Shown: positions 9,151 to 18,970, counted from the stretch's first letter. The stretch: 64,000 nt of DNA from Flavobacterium aquidurense (GCA_900107365.1 FNPS01000004.1:124001-188000); one strand, 5' to 3'. Notes: generated from the sequence alone by a model not told the origin. Program-made: numbers and translations.

Positions 9151-9967
9151 ATAAAATTAACGGCACTCTTCTGAATTCATCTTCTTCATTGCTTTCGATT
9201 CCTAATGCTTTGTAGATGTATTGAAAAGTTGATAATAATTCTGGTTTTCCATCAATTAATGCCACGTCGTGTTCGAAATGCGCACTTGGTTTTCCGTCCG
9301 CAGTTAAGATTGTCCAGCCATCTTTTAATTGTTTGATGTTTCTGGTTCCCATATTGATCATAGGCTCGATTGCAACCACCATTCCTTCAACAAAAAGTTT
9401 TCCACGACCACGTTTTCCGTAATTAGGCATTTCTGGTTCTTCGTGCATTTTTTGTCCTACACCATGACCTACCAATTCACGAACAACACCGTAACCGTGA
9501 GATTCCGTATATTTTTGAATCGCATTTCCAACATCTTCTACGCGATTTCCAGCTTTAAATTCCCTGATTCCAACATAAAGCGATTCTTTAGTAACCTGCA
9601 AAAGTTTTTTAACTTCCGGAGCAACTTCTCCAATCTCGAAACTATAAGCATGATCACCGTGATATCCATTTTTGAATGCACCACAATCTACTGAAATAAC
9701 GTCTCCGCTTTTCAAAGGAGTATTGTTTGGAATTCCATGTACCACCTGTGCATTCGGACTCATACAAAGAGAATTCGGGAAATCATACAATCCAAGAAAG
9801 CTTGGTACTGCACCATGATCGCGAATAAATTCCTCGGCTAATTTGTCAAGATATAATGTGGTAACTCCTTCTTTAATTTCAGAAGCAATCATTCCTAATG
9901 TTTTAGATACGATCAAAGCACTTTCGCGCATTAACTCAATCTCTTCTCTACTTTTTTGGATAATCAT
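9149..9967 (-). CDS. map: Type I methionine aminopeptidase
   Basis: Removes the initiator methionine from nascent cytoplasmic proteins. The chosen ATG at 9967 gives 272 residues starting MIIQKSREEIELM, the usual start of this family; the longer frame from 9991 adds eight residues that overlap the promoter. The pita-bread metal ligands are visible: D in ISVDCGAFKNGYHGDHAYSF (two Asp), H in GHGVGQKMHEEP, E in VAIEPMIN and E in AHFEHDVAL. Length and motifs fit a single-copy housekeeping enzyme. It has its own promoter, and its stop codon lies inside a dispersed repeat shared with the GxxExxY gene. Confidence 0.96.
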   Translation of the reverse strand: MIIQKSREEIELMRESALIVSKTLGMIASEIKEGVTTLYLDKLAEEFIRDHGAVPSFLGLYDFPNSLCMSPNAQVVHGIPNNTPLKSGDVISVDCGAFKNGYHGDHAYSFEIGEVAPEVKKLLQVTKESLYVGIREFKAGNRVEDVGNAIQKYTESHGYGVVRELVGHGVGQKMHEEPEMPNYGKRGRGKLFVEGMVVAIEPMINMGTRNIKQLKDGWTILTADGKPSAHFEHDVALIDGKPELLSTFQYIYKALGIESNEEDEFRRVPLIL

Positions 9968-9988
9968 ATTTTTCAGATTTTCAGTTCG

Positions 9989-9996
9989 CAAAAGTA
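9989..9996 (-). promoter_or_regulatory. Promoter -7 box of map
   Basis: Minus-strand TACTTTTG matches TAnnTTTG exactly and lies 21 bases upstream of the map ATG at 9967. It overlaps the longer open frame, which supports the shorter start. Confidence 0.6.
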
Positions 9997-10016
9997 CGAT
10001 ATTTATACAAATTTTT

Positions 10017-10140
10017 CGCCACGAATTTAACGAATTAGCATGAATTCAATTTTAATAAAAAAATTGAATTTTGAGAGTTCATTGTTTTTAAAGTTTTCGG
10101 AGGAAAAAATTAGTGAAAATTAGTAAAATTCGTGGCAAAC
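10017..10140. repeat. Imperfect inverted repeat, CCACGAATT family
   Basis: The left arm begins GCCACGAATTTAACGAATTA (from about 10019) and the right arm, ending in AAAATTCGTGGC near 10136, is its imperfect reverse complement. Between them sits a smaller palindrome (TTCAATTTT ... AAATTGAA). It fills the divergent gap between map and the DUF445 gene. Confidence 0.6.
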
Positions 10141-10226
10141 CTTTTTTTGCACTTCTTGATTTCAACGTTTTTCAGCTTAGTATTTGACTTAAAAAACGTA
10201 AATTAGTAGTAAAAACGATTACAATC

Positions 10227-11480
10227 ATGGAAATTTCTACAGATCAGGATATAGTCAAAGTAAAAGCTTTAAAGAAAATGAAGGCAAATGCTTTGTCGCT
10301 TTTAGGCGTTGCGGTACTACTATTTATAATTGCTATTTATTTTAAGATTCCAATGTTGCAGGCTTTTAGCGAAGCCGCAATGGTGGGAGGAATCGCCGAT
10401 TGGTTTGCAGTTGTGGCTTTATTCCGCCATCCACTCGGAATTCCGATTTGGCACACCGCAATTATCCCCACTAAGAAAAATGAAATTGGTGAAAATCTCG
10501 GAAATTTTGTTTCAGAAGAATTTCTGAATCGGGAGAAATTAGAAATTAAATTAGAAGAATTCAACTTTGCCACAAAGGCTTCAGATTGGCTTTCACAAGA
10601 AGAAAACGCTAATAAAATTGCCAATTTGGTTGCCGTAAATATTATTCCGGGTGTTTTAAAAACGATAAAAGATGAAGATATAAAACGTTTTATTCAGTTT
10701 CAATTCAAAGAGAAATTAGAAGCAATTAATTTTGGAGATTGGGTCGCGCTGGCGTTAGAACCTTTACAGAAAGGAAATGTAAAAGATCAATTACTGACAA
10801 ATCTTCTTGAAGTTATGAGTTCAGAATTGGCTAATAATAAAGATCTGATTCGGAAAAAAGTAAAAGCATCAACGCCTTTTTTGAGTTTTGGTCTGGCCGA
10901 TAAGAGCATTTCAGAAGGTGTTTTTAATGGATTGCAAGAGTTTTTGGATGAAGCTAAAAAACCGGAAAGTGAAATTAGAATTAAGATAGACGAATACATT
11001 GCTGACTTCCTCGAAAAAGTAAAAAACTCCGAAGAAATGAGAATCAAAATCAATAATCTAATTCTTGGTTTTGCAGGCAAAAAAGAAGTTCAGGATTACA
11101 TTAACGGAATTTGGGACGAAATAAAATTGTCAATTTCAAATGATTTAGAAAAAGGCGATGCATCTTCCATCAAAAATAGTATTTCAAGTTTGATTCAGGG
11201 TTTCGGAAATGGAATCAAAGAAGATCCTGTAATGATTGACAAAATCAATAATTTTATCAAAAATGATTTATTAGCAGTGCTCCTGAATAATAAAAAAGTA
11301 ATTGGAGATTTAATTTCATCAACCGTTAAAAGCTGGGACGGAAAGGAAGTTTCTGAAAAATTGGAATTAGAAATAGGAAAGGATCTTCAATATATCAGAA
11401 TAAACGGAACTTTAGTTGGAGGCTTAATTGGACTTGTGATTTATGCAGTCGAATGGACCTATCATTATTTTGTAATGTGA
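10227..11480 (+). CDS. DUF445 family membrane protein
   Basis: A 417-residue DUF445 (YjiN/YheB-like) protein. A first membrane segment lies near residues 20-40 and is followed by the family signature SEAAMVGGIADWFAVVALFR and HTAIIPTKKNEIGENLGNFV. The middle is a long, charged, helical region, and a second hydrophobic segment lies at the C-terminus (TLVGGLIGLVIYAVEW). This gives a two-anchor inner-membrane protein with a large soluble loop. The molecular function of the family is not known. The gene is monocistronic, shares a bidirectional terminator with gpmI, and follows a repeat-filled gap. Confidence 0.88.
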   Translation: MEISTDQDIVKVKALKKMKANALSLLGVAVLLFIIAIYFKIPMLQAFSEAAMVGGIADWFAVVALFRHPLGIPIWHTAIIPTKKNEIGENLGNFVSEEFLNREKLEIKLEEFNFATKASDWLSQEENANKIANLVAVNIIPGVLKTIKDEDIKRFIQFQFKEKLEAINFGDWVALALEPLQKGNVKDQLLTNLLEVMSSELANNKDLIRKKVKASTPFLSFGLADKSISEGVFNGLQEFLDEAKKPESEIRIKIDEYIADFLEKVKNSEEMRIKINNLILGFAGKKEVQDYINGIWDEIKLSISNDLEKGDASSIKNSISSLIQGFGNGIKEDPVMIDKINNFIKNDLLAVLLNNKKVIGDLISSTVKSWDGKEVSEKLELEIGKDLQYIRINGTLVGGLIGLVIYAVEWTYHYFVM

Positions 11481-11581
11481 TTAATTTAAACCATAGGGCA
11501 TATAATTAATCATAGGGGATGCTTTTAAGTGTTCTTTTTAAATGAACTTTTAAGACTTATATGAAAATCAATAAAAACAAA

Positions 11582-11611
11582 AAAGAGACAAGTCTTCAGA
11601 CTTGTCTCTTT
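11582..11611. terminator. Bidirectional intrinsic terminator
   Basis: Perfect 14-bp stem AAAGAGACAAGTCT / AGACTTGTCTCTTT with a 2-base loop, with A and T runs on both sides. It sits between the convergent DUF445 gene and gpmI and can serve both. Confidence 0.85.
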
Positions 11612-11634
11612 TTGTATTAAAAAAAGTGGTTTTT

Positions 11635-13152
11635 CTATAATAATGAATGACAAGTCATTGCATTTGGCTGAGGAACTCCCATTAATTCTAAAATTGTTGG
11701 GGCAATATCTCCTAAAACACCATTTTGAATGTTTTTCAAATTCTTGTCAACTAAAATAATCGGCACAGGATTCGTTGTGTGCGCTGTGTTAGGACTTCCA
11801 TCAGGATTGATCATAGTTTCGCAGTTTCCGTGATCGGCAATTACAATTGTAGTGTAATCATTGGCAAGAGCCGCTTCAATAACTTGTTTTACACAAGCAT
11901 CAACAGCTTCACACGCAAGAATTGCAGCACTCATGATTCCGGTATGCCCAACCATGTCTCCGTTTGCAAAATTCAAACAAACGAAATCTACTTCGCCTTT
12001 ATTTAATTCAGGAACAAGAGCAGCAGTCAACTCATAGGCGCTCATTTCTGGCTGTAAATCATAAGTAGCAACTTTTGGAGAATTTCTCAAAATTCTTGAT
12101 TCACCTTCAAAAGGAGTTTCTCTTCCACCAGAAAAGAAAAAGGTAACGTGTGGATATTTCTCTGTTTCAGCAATACGAATTTGCGTTTTACCCGCTTTTT
12201 CTAAAACTTCACCCAGCGTTTCAGTAATATTATCTTTATTGTAAACGACTTTTACGTTTTGGTATGTTTCATCGTAGTTGGTAAGCGTTACATAATACAA
12301 GTTTAATTTGTGCATGTTTTGCTCATGGAAATCATGTTGCGAAAGCGCTTCTGTAAGTTCGCGACCTCTGTCTGTTCTAAAATTAAAGAAGATAACAACA
12401 TCACCTTCAACAATTGTAGCCAAAGGTTTCTGTTCTTCATCAACCATAACAATTGGCGTAATAAATTCGTCAGTAACATCGTGTGCGTAGCTATCAAGAA
12501 TACTTGCCACTGCGTTTTTTGATGGAGTTCCGGTTCCGTTAACTACTAAATCATAAGCTAATTTCACACGTTCCCAACGTTTGTCGCGATCCATGGCGTA
12601 ATAACGACCAATGATTGAAGCAATTTTTACAGGAGTATCTTTAATATGCTCTTCTAAATCATGAATGTATTTTGCTCCTGATTTTGGGTCAACATCACGT
12701 CCGTCTGTAAAGGCATGAACGTAAACCTGATCTAAACCATATTCCTGAGAAGCATCAATTAATCCGCGTAAGTGAGAAGTATGCGAGTGAACACCTCCGT
12801 CAGAAACTAATCCTAAAAAGTGTACTTTTTTGTTGTTTTCTTTAGCGTATGTAAAAGCATCAACCAAAACTTGTTCTTTGGCTAATGTTTGATGTGCAAC
12901 GGCAAGGTTAATTTTGGCTAAATCCTGATACACAATTCTTCCGGCACCAAGATTCATATGTCCCACTTCGCTATTTCCCATCTGACCTTCAGGTAAACCT
13001 ACGTTTAATCCGTCGGTGCGAAGTTGAGCGCTTGGGTAATTTTTGTAAAGACTGTTTATAAAAGGAACATTTGCATTGTCTATTGCGGATACTTTAGGGT
13101 CAGGAGATTTTCCCCAACCGTCTAAAATCATAAGGATAACTTTCTTGTTCAT
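11635..13152 (-). CDS. gpmI: 2,3-bisphosphoglycerate-independent phosphoglycerate mutase
   Basis: Interconverts 3- and 2-phosphoglycerate in glycolysis using two manganese ions. The chosen ATG at 13152 gives 505 residues starting MNKKVILMILDGWG, with the first metal-binding Asp; the frame is open to 13197 but those extra residues are not family-like. The phosphoserine nucleophile is in GNSEVGHMN (Ser 61). Substrate-binding HTDGRDVDP-type (AFTDGRDVDPKSG), HGNCETM and NTAHTTNPVPIILV motifs are all present. Length is normal for the family. It is a monocistronic housekeeping gene in the cytoplasm. Confidence 0.97.
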   Translation of the reverse strand: MNKKVILMILDGWGKSPDPKVSAIDNANVPFINSLYKNYPSAQLRTDGLNVGLPEGQMGNSEVGHMNLGAGRIVYQDLAKINLAVAHQTLAKEQVLVDAFTYAKENNKKVHFLGLVSDGGVHSHTSHLRGLIDASQEYGLDQVYVHAFTDGRDVDPKSGAKYIHDLEEHIKDTPVKIASIIGRYYAMDRDKRWERVKLAYDLVVNGTGTPSKNAVASILDSYAHDVTDEFITPIVMVDEEQKPLATIVEGDVVIFFNFRTDRGRELTEALSQHDFHEQNMHKLNLYYVTLTNYDETYQNVKVVYNKDNITETLGEVLEKAGKTQIRIAETEKYPHVTFFFSGGRETPFEGESRILRNSPKVATYDLQPEMSAYELTAALVPELNKGEVDFVCLNFANGDMVGHTGIMSAAILACEAVDACVKQVIEAALANDYTTIVIADHGNCETMINPDGSPNTAHTTNPVPIILVDKNLKNIQNGVLGDIAPTILELMGVPQPNAMTCHSLL

Positions 13153-13292
13153 TATTTCTTGTTTTCTACAAAGATAAGCCATTTCTAAAATGTGCAAAGA
13201 AAGCTATGTTACATTTATGTTTAATAAAATGAAGCGTATGAAAAAATAATAATTTAATTACAGAAGTCTTTATTTTTTAAAATTAATTCACG

Positions 13293-15722
13293 CTAAGCTC
13301 TCTTTCTGAACTTATTTTTGACAGCATTATAGTCGATAAAATATTTTACGCTGACTGAAAAAATATGTTTTAAAGCATCGTTGTTGAGTAATGCATTTAC
13401 ATTGCCTTTAAATTCTTTATCGATAATGCGCTCAAAATTAGATGCACTATTACGATATAAAACCGAAACCTGACTTCCAGGTGCGAACCACCATGAATAC
13501 GATAAATCAGCATTCCAGGAATAAAAGCTCGAATTTTTGTTCTCTGTATATTGAGGATAAGGCGTTAAAGTTCCGTCTTGCTGCAATTCAAGTATGTCGT
13601 TATTTTCAGCATACGACCAATATTGACGAAGCGCTAAATTTAAAGTCATTGCACTGTTTAAAGCATATTTCCCGGTAATGGTATTAGAGTAGGTAATTAC
13701 ATTTCTATTAGCAAAAACAATAGTTTCCGGAGTGCTTTCATTGCCATCATCATCATAGCCGTCGATATAACCTTTATTGTTGTTTTTTCTGAAAAAACTA
13801 AAGGTATAAACCATTAAAAGTTTATCGCTAAAGCGATATCTTGGACCAATATCAAAACCATATGCCATTCTTCCAGGTTCATCAGCAATAGCGATTGAAG
13901 GATTTATATCGATAGCAAATTTATGGTTGTAATTGGTAGAAATACTTCCCCAGGCTTCTATTCTTCTCGGGATAATAACATAACGATTATCAGCTCTAGG
14001 TTCATAATAATCATGAGATACCAAAGGAAATACGGTAATGCCCCCGCCGTAATAATTATTTTTTACCGTACTCAGGTTTACATTTGCCTCAATATTATTG
14101 TCTTGTACTTTGCCGGATTCTTTATTGAATTCAGCATACATATTATAGTTGACCTTGAAACTATTAAAAAGTTTTGTTGGGTTTAGGATTCTATAATTTG
14201 CATTTCCGTAGAAATTATAATAATTGGTGTAAAAATTAATTCCGAGGTCGTTCGGGTCGTAACCTTTTGTCACAAAATCACTACCTATGCTGTAACGGTA
14301 TTTTCCACTGGTTTCAGCAAAACCAATTGTAGAGAAAACTCCGGTTTTGTTTTCATCAAGATTGATGGTACTGTATTTTATATTCCCGGATAAATTGTAG
14401 GTATTTGCTTTGGTATTTAAATCCCAAACTAAACCGGAGACATTGGCATCTCTGTAATGTCCGTTTCTTGTAACATTTGTATTGATAAAGGTTATCGAAG
14501 AATTTTTACGGAAACGCTGGTCTAAAACTAATACATTATAATTGGTTAAGGGCTCAACAACTATTTTTCTTGTATCGCCTGAAATAGTATCTTTAATAGT
14601 GGCGAAAGTTTTTTCAGTAACGGCATTCAAAATTCCAATTCCCAATCCGTTTTTGGTTCTTCCCGAAACTTTTAAGGCATTAATTAGGTTCACATTCTGA
14701 ACTGTTTCATAGACTTCTTCATGGTCGTTTAATTCAGGATCAATGGTAGGCGCGCCTCCAATTCTTCTCGAGTAAAAGATATTTCCTTTATTAAACAAAT
14801 CGGTTCCTTCAGTAAAAAAAGCCCTGTTTTCATTAAACTGTTGTTCAAACGGACTCAAATTCAAAATCTGATCGTCGTATTTGGTTTGTCCAAAGTCGGG
14901 AACCAGAATAGCGTCGAGTGTAAAGGCATCATTAATTCCGTATTTGATATCCATACCGCCTTTTATGGTGCCGTACGTTTTTTGGCCATCTGCAGCATTC
15001 AAATAATAAGAAGCGTAAGGCATAAAAAATAATCGGGTAGGAGGTTTGATATTTTCAATTCCGGTTAATTCACCATTTTGTTGGGTGAATGTTCCTATTT
15101 TGGTATTAATCAAGTTCCATGTATATTTTCGACGTTCTCTTTTTACTTCTCTGAAAAAATTAATTCCCCAGGTTTGTTTGTTTTCTGCGGAGAAACGCAA
15201 GGCGGCGTACGGAATTTTCATTTCCACTATCCAGCCTTTATCCGTTATTCTTGCTTTACTAATCCAAACTGCATCCCAGGAATAATCCTCGCCAATAGCA
15301 TCTGTCATAATACAATCTCCCTGAACATCAGCTGCAGAAACAAAAAACTCGAAATTCTGTTGGCCGTCATTAAAGCCGTTAATGAAGACGCCAAAAATAT
15401 CAGCAGTTCCAAAATTATCACGTTGCGAAATTTCTTTTAGAATCTTGTTAGGTTCATGATCATACATCATAGCGCCAATGTAAATAGCGTCATTGTTGTA
15501 TATAACCTTGATTTCTGTTTTTTGGGATTCGGGAATTGGTTTCCCGTTATCAGGTTCAAACATTATAAAGTCAGAAGCAATTGGAACGTTCTCCCAGGCT
15601 GTTTCATCTAGTTTTCCATCAATAGTAATGGACTGCGAAGTAGATTGTGCTTGCAGGGCTTTCTTTTGGCTATAGCCGAAAGATAGACAGAACAGAAAAC
15701 AAAGGAAAACTACTTTTTTCAT
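13293..15722 (-). CDS. DUF5916 outer-membrane protein with carbohydrate-binding family 9-like domain
   Basis: A secreted protein of 809 residues. Residues 1-18 are a signal peptide (MKKVVFLCFLFCLSFGYSQ). Residues 25-220 form a family 9-like beta sandwich (ITIDGKLDETAWENVP, GVFINGFNDGQQNFEFFVSA, WIVEMKIPYAALRF). The rest is a DUF5916 region of amphipathic strands that ends in a porin-like VSVKYFIDYN segment, consistent with an outer-membrane beta barrel. Such proteins are common in Bacteroidota. The ligand is unknown; the domain name does not prove carbohydrate binding here. The gene is a single transcription unit. Confidence 0.85.
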   Translation of the reverse strand: MKKVVFLCFLFCLSFGYSQKKALQAQSTSQSITIDGKLDETAWENVPIASDFIMFEPDNGKPIPESQKTEIKVIYNNDAIYIGAMMYDHEPNKILKEISQRDNFGTADIFGVFINGFNDGQQNFEFFVSAADVQGDCIMTDAIGEDYSWDAVWISKARITDKGWIVEMKIPYAALRFSAENKQTWGINFFREVKRERRKYTWNLINTKIGTFTQQNGELTGIENIKPPTRLFFMPYASYYLNAADGQKTYGTIKGGMDIKYGINDAFTLDAILVPDFGQTKYDDQILNLSPFEQQFNENRAFFTEGTDLFNKGNIFYSRRIGGAPTIDPELNDHEEVYETVQNVNLINALKVSGRTKNGLGIGILNAVTEKTFATIKDTISGDTRKIVVEPLTNYNVLVLDQRFRKNSSITFINTNVTRNGHYRDANVSGLVWDLNTKANTYNLSGNIKYSTINLDENKTGVFSTIGFAETSGKYRYSIGSDFVTKGYDPNDLGINFYTNYYNFYGNANYRILNPTKLFNSFKVNYNMYAEFNKESGKVQDNNIEANVNLSTVKNNYYGGGITVFPLVSHDYYEPRADNRYVIIPRRIEAWGSISTNYNHKFAIDINPSIAIADEPGRMAYGFDIGPRYRFSDKLLMVYTFSFFRKNNNKGYIDGYDDDGNESTPETIVFANRNVITYSNTITGKYALNSAMTLNLALRQYWSYAENNDILELQQDGTLTPYPQYTENKNSSFYSWNADLSYSWWFAPGSQVSVLYRNSASNFERIIDKEFKGNVNALLNNDALKHIFSVSVKYFIDYNAVKNKFRKRA

Positions 15723-16009
15723 TTTGTATGATGAAAGATACTTGAGATAATATAGACATTCATTTCTGTTAAATGTTACACTTTAAAAGGTGAAAATTAT
15801 ATCTTTTTAATATTGTAAGTATATGGTTACGTAATTAAAGTTAAAATAATAGGCAAAAATAGGATTTTTACGTCAAGATGCTAATTTTTTGTTTTTGATC
15901 TGTTAAAATTTAAACAAAACAGGCTTGATTTGCAGGGATTTATTTTGTGCGGCATATTTTTTTTATACTTTTGTCAAACCCAAATTTGTTATTAACCTAA
16001 AGAAATTCA
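15723..16009. other. Divergent intergenic gap with promoter for the L,D-transpeptidase
   Basis: 287 bases of very AT-rich sequence between divergent genes. The only recognisable element is the TACTTTTG box near its right end. No palindrome, small gene or repeat was seen. Confidence 0.6.
15966..15973 (+). promoter_or_regulatory. Promoter -7 box for the L,D-transpeptidase gene at 16010
   Basis: TACTTTTG, a perfect TAnnTTTG match, with TTTG at 15946-15949 (16-base spacer) as the -33 element. The ATG lies 36 bases downstream. Confidence 0.75.
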
Positions 16010-16732
16010 ATGATTTACAAAATTTATCCACTGTTCGTGTTTTTGTTATTATCTTTTGGTAAAGATTCAAAAAGCACTCCCGAAACTAAAAAAGAAGTAA
16101 CTAAAAGTATCGCCAAAGTTGAAAAACTAAGTGTCGAAGCTAAGATTGAAGGTGTCTACCATACCTTGAATCCTAACAACTATCAGTTGCCTGAATTGAA
16201 GACTTTCTCTGAAGCCTTAAAAGGATTTTATTTATTGAAAGAAAAAGGAGTTATCCAAAAAGATATCCTAACGTTGATTGATTTTAGTTTGTCATCCAAT
16301 ACCAAACGCCTTTGGGTAATTGATTTGGCTACAAACACCGTTTTGTTTCAATCTTTGGTTGCTCACGGAAGAAATACAGGCGAAGAATATGCATCTGCTT
16401 TTTCAAACAATAATTCCTCTAATAAAAGTAGTCTTGGTTTTTATGCTACAGGCGAAATTTATCAGGGAAAACACGGCGTTTCTCTTCGATTGGATGGTTT
16501 GGAAAATGGTGTAAATGACAATGCTCGTGAAAGAGGCGTTGTAATGCATGCTGCAGACTACGTTTCAGAATCTTTCATTAGAAATAATAAAAGATTAGGC
16601 AGAAGCCAGGGTTGTCCGGCAATTCCCTTTGAATTGAGAGATAAAATAATCGAGACTATAAAAAATAAATCGTGTTTGTTCATCTACCATCCGTCAAGGA
16701 GTTTTGCGATGGAAGAAAGACTAATTTCTTAG
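16010..16732 (+). CDS. Murein L,D-transpeptidase catalytic-domain protein (YkuD-like)
   Basis: A 240-residue exported protein with hydrophobic N-terminus (residues 1-16). There is no lipobox cysteine where one would be expected (LLSFGKDS). The C-terminal two thirds form the transpeptidase domain: VIDLATNTVLFQSLVAHGRN, VMHAADYVSESF and the catalytic GRSQGCPAIP, with Cys as nucleophile. It probably cross-links or edits peptidoglycan stems in the periplasm. The last 12 bases overlap the stop region of the convergent YcbB-like gene, so the two L,D-transpeptidases are tail to tail. Confidence 0.9.
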   Translation: MIYKIYPLFVFLLLSFGKDSKSTPETKKEVTKSIAKVEKLSVEAKIEGVYHTLNPNNYQLPELKTFSEALKGFYLLKEKGVIQKDILTLIDFSLSSNTKRLWVIDLATNTVLFQSLVAHGRNTGEEYASAFSNNNSSNKSSLGFYATGEIYQGKHGVSLRLDGLENGVNDNARERGVVMHAADYVSESFIRNNKRLGRSQGCPAIPFELRDKIIETIKNKSCLFIYHPSRSFAMEERLIS

Positions 16733-18322
16733 TTTAGCATACAAATCCGAATCTAAATTATAAATATCAGCTCTGAAAATGAGCTGATTTTTTTTGCTCC
16801 ATGCTGTCCAGTACCATTGGTATAAAGCGTACTTTTTTGTTATCCTGATATTAGTCGTGATTTTAGTTTCAATAATTGAATCGATTTTTTCTTTCGGCCA
16901 CTTTGTCGAAATGCTATCATTTAAAATGTGTTCTGCAAGCTCTAGCGGATTTTCAATACGAACACAGCCTGAACTTAACGAACGATTATTTCTTCCAAAA
17001 ATAGTACGATGATTGGTGTCGTGTAAGTATACGCTATGGTGGTTTGGAAAAAGAATTTTCATTAACCCTAATGAATTATTATATCCCGGACTTTGCACAT
17101 ATTTATAGTTTCCGGGTTTATTTTCATTCCACTTGCTTGGCTCGACTTCTTTACCAGTAGTGTCATATATCGTAATGTTTTTATTTTTTAAATAATTACG
17201 ATTGCGTTTCATGGCAGGAACCACGTCTTCTTTTAAAATGGTTGGCGGAACAGTCCAGGTTGGGTTAAAAACAACCGTTTTTAGTACCGAAGTAATAATT
17301 GGTGTTTTTCTTTTACTAGTACCAACAACAATATTGCGAACCAGAGTGGTATCTTGGCTTTCGACGACGTTCAGGCTATAATTTGGTATATTGATGATGA
17401 AATAGTTCTCAGCAAAATCACTGTTATACCATCGCCAGCGTTCTAAATTAGCAATGATTTGTTGTTTCCTTTTTTCTTTGGAATAATTTAAAGCACTTAT
17501 TGTTCCCTGACCAATTACGCCATCAGCTGCTAAGCCATGTCTTTCCTGAAATTTTTTTACTGATTCAAATGTCTTTTGATTGTAGTTTATACTTAAACTA
17601 TCTTTTCCGGACATATCTCCCCAAAATAAAAGCCTTTTTTTAATATTGACTAAAGCGGGATTATTGTCATTTAATGTTATTTTCTTTGTCAAAGAATCCG
17701 TAGTAATCATTTCGATGTCGTCTTCCGGAAATGTATCAATAATTTCAAGTGCTTTTAAAAGTTGCTTGTAGGTTTCTGATTTTGGTTGGATGTTTTCAAC
17801 AATGCTGTCTAATTTGTTTTTGTTAAAGGCTTTTATCAACACACTATTGACATCCAGCTTTTTCTCTTCCAAATCCCAATCTGTGTATAGTTTTTTAGGA
17901 TCCAGCTTGCCCTTGTGCAAATGATTCAGATATAATTCGAAGTTATAAGTAAGCAAAATATCAAAAGTTGCTAATTCTTTATCGCTAAGTTTGCTGATTC
18001 TCTTTTCGTAATTCTCAAGTGTTGCAGATTTGTAATCGTCCGGATCTAAACCTAATACTTTGGAATTTTTTAATTGAGTTAAAACATAAGTCCTTTTTTT
18101 GAGATTTCCCCAAACCGTTTTATTGTTTGACGAGTTGTAAAATTCCTGAAGTGTTTTGCTTTTAAAAACGCCTATCAGGGTAGTGTCAACAGAAACTGTT
18201 CTTTCATCAGTAAGTATAATTGCAGGAGGTGGTGTTGTTTTTTTTACAGGAATGACTTTCGGTTCCTGTTTTTTACAACTAATAAAAATACATACTATTA
18301 AAAGAAAGTAAAGTTTCTTCAT
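16721..18322 (-). CDS. L,D-transpeptidase of the YcbB type, lipoprotein
   Basis: A 533-residue lipoprotein: the signal MKKLYFLLIVCIFISC ends in a lipobox cysteine at residue 16. The central scaffold (residues about 60-230) is followed by a peptidoglycan-binding domain (VKKFQERHGLAADGVIGQGT) and then the YkuD domain with VYLHDTNHRTIFG and SSGCVRIENP, where Cys is the catalytic nucleophile. The order matches YcbB/LdtD enzymes, which form 3-3 cross-links in peptidoglycan. The gene follows the acetyltransferase stop by one base, so both may be co-transcribed. It converges with the other L,D-transpeptidase with a 12-base overlap. Confidence 0.93.
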   Translation of the reverse strand: MKKLYFLLIVCIFISCKKQEPKVIPVKKTTPPPAIILTDERTVSVDTTLIGVFKSKTLQEFYNSSNNKTVWGNLKKRTYVLTQLKNSKVLGLDPDDYKSATLENYEKRISKLSDKELATFDILLTYNFELYLNHLHKGKLDPKKLYTDWDLEEKKLDVNSVLIKAFNKNKLDSIVENIQPKSETYKQLLKALEIIDTFPEDDIEMITTDSLTKKITLNDNNPALVNIKKRLLFWGDMSGKDSLSINYNQKTFESVKKFQERHGLAADGVIGQGTISALNYSKEKRKQQIIANLERWRWYNSDFAENYFIINIPNYSLNVVESQDTTLVRNIVVGTSKRKTPIITSVLKTVVFNPTWTVPPTILKEDVVPAMKRNRNYLKNKNITIYDTTGKEVEPSKWNENKPGNYKYVQSPGYNNSLGLMKILFPNHHSVYLHDTNHRTIFGRNNRSLSSGCVRIENPLELAEHILNDSISTKWPKEKIDSIIETKITTNIRITKKYALYQWYWTAWSKKNQLIFRADIYNLDSDLYAKLRN

Positions 18323-18323
18323 T

Positions 18324-18761
18324 TTATAATTTTTTAAACATCAAATAGTGTTCGCCAACATCTTTAATATCAAATGGAGCACCCAGGGGTTGGTATTCCA
18401 TTTTTTTGTAAAAGCCTACAGCGGCGGTTCTGGCGTTAAACCAAATCAAATCGACTTTGTTCTCATTGCAGTAGGTTTCACAATATTTGACTAAAGTCTC
18501 TCCAAATCCTTTTTTCAGATGCGTTTCTAAAACAGCCATCCCGCGAATTTGTGCTTGATTTTGCCCGGCAAATATAGGATTGATTTTATCGAATAACGAA
18601 ATAATTCCTGTTAAATATTCATTATCAAAAAGACCAAAATGATGTGTTGTTTCTAAATCGTCTCCTTCGAAGATACAACTTTCTGGCGGTTTTCCTTTTC
18701 TGAGAACAGCTTGGCGAACGATATAAGTTTCTTTTGAAGGTATTTCTTTAATTTGAATCAT
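18324..18761 (-). CDS. GNAT family N-acetyltransferase
   Basis: A 145-residue single-domain acetyltransferase. The acetyl-CoA-binding segment reads QIRGMAVLETHLKKGFGETL (motif A, with KGFG replacing the usual Q/RxxGxG). The C-terminal strand is DLIWFNARTAAVGFYKKMEY, the standard GNAT motif B. The substrate is not predictable. The stop is one base upstream of the L,D-transpeptidase ATG, so the two genes probably form an operon. The promoter was not clearly identified. Confidence 0.85.
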   Translation of the reverse strand: MIQIKEIPSKETYIVRQAVLRKGKPPESCIFEGDDLETTHHFGLFDNEYLTGIISLFDKINPIFAGQNQAQIRGMAVLETHLKKGFGETLVKYCETYCNENKVDLIWFNARTAAVGFYKKMEYQPLGAPFDIKDVGEHYLMFKKL

Positions 18762-18877
18762 AATTTATGAAAAATAATTGAGTGTATAACTTTTTAGTTT
18801 TAAATAGGTTATAAGAAATTGTTGTTTTTAATTGATTTTTTTTGAAAAAAAGCTTGTTTTGAACTGAACTTATTTTT

Positions 18878-18885
18878 TATATTTG
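18878..18885 (+). promoter_or_regulatory. Promoter -7 box of first tRNA-Gly
   Basis: TATATTTG, perfect TAnnTTTG, 10 bases before the tRNA 5' end. TTG triplets at 18854-18856 and 18859-18861 could be the -33 element. Confidence 0.75.
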
Positions 18886-18895
18886 CACCAGTAAT

Positions 18896-18968
<73 letters not shown>

Positions 18969-18970
18969 CT

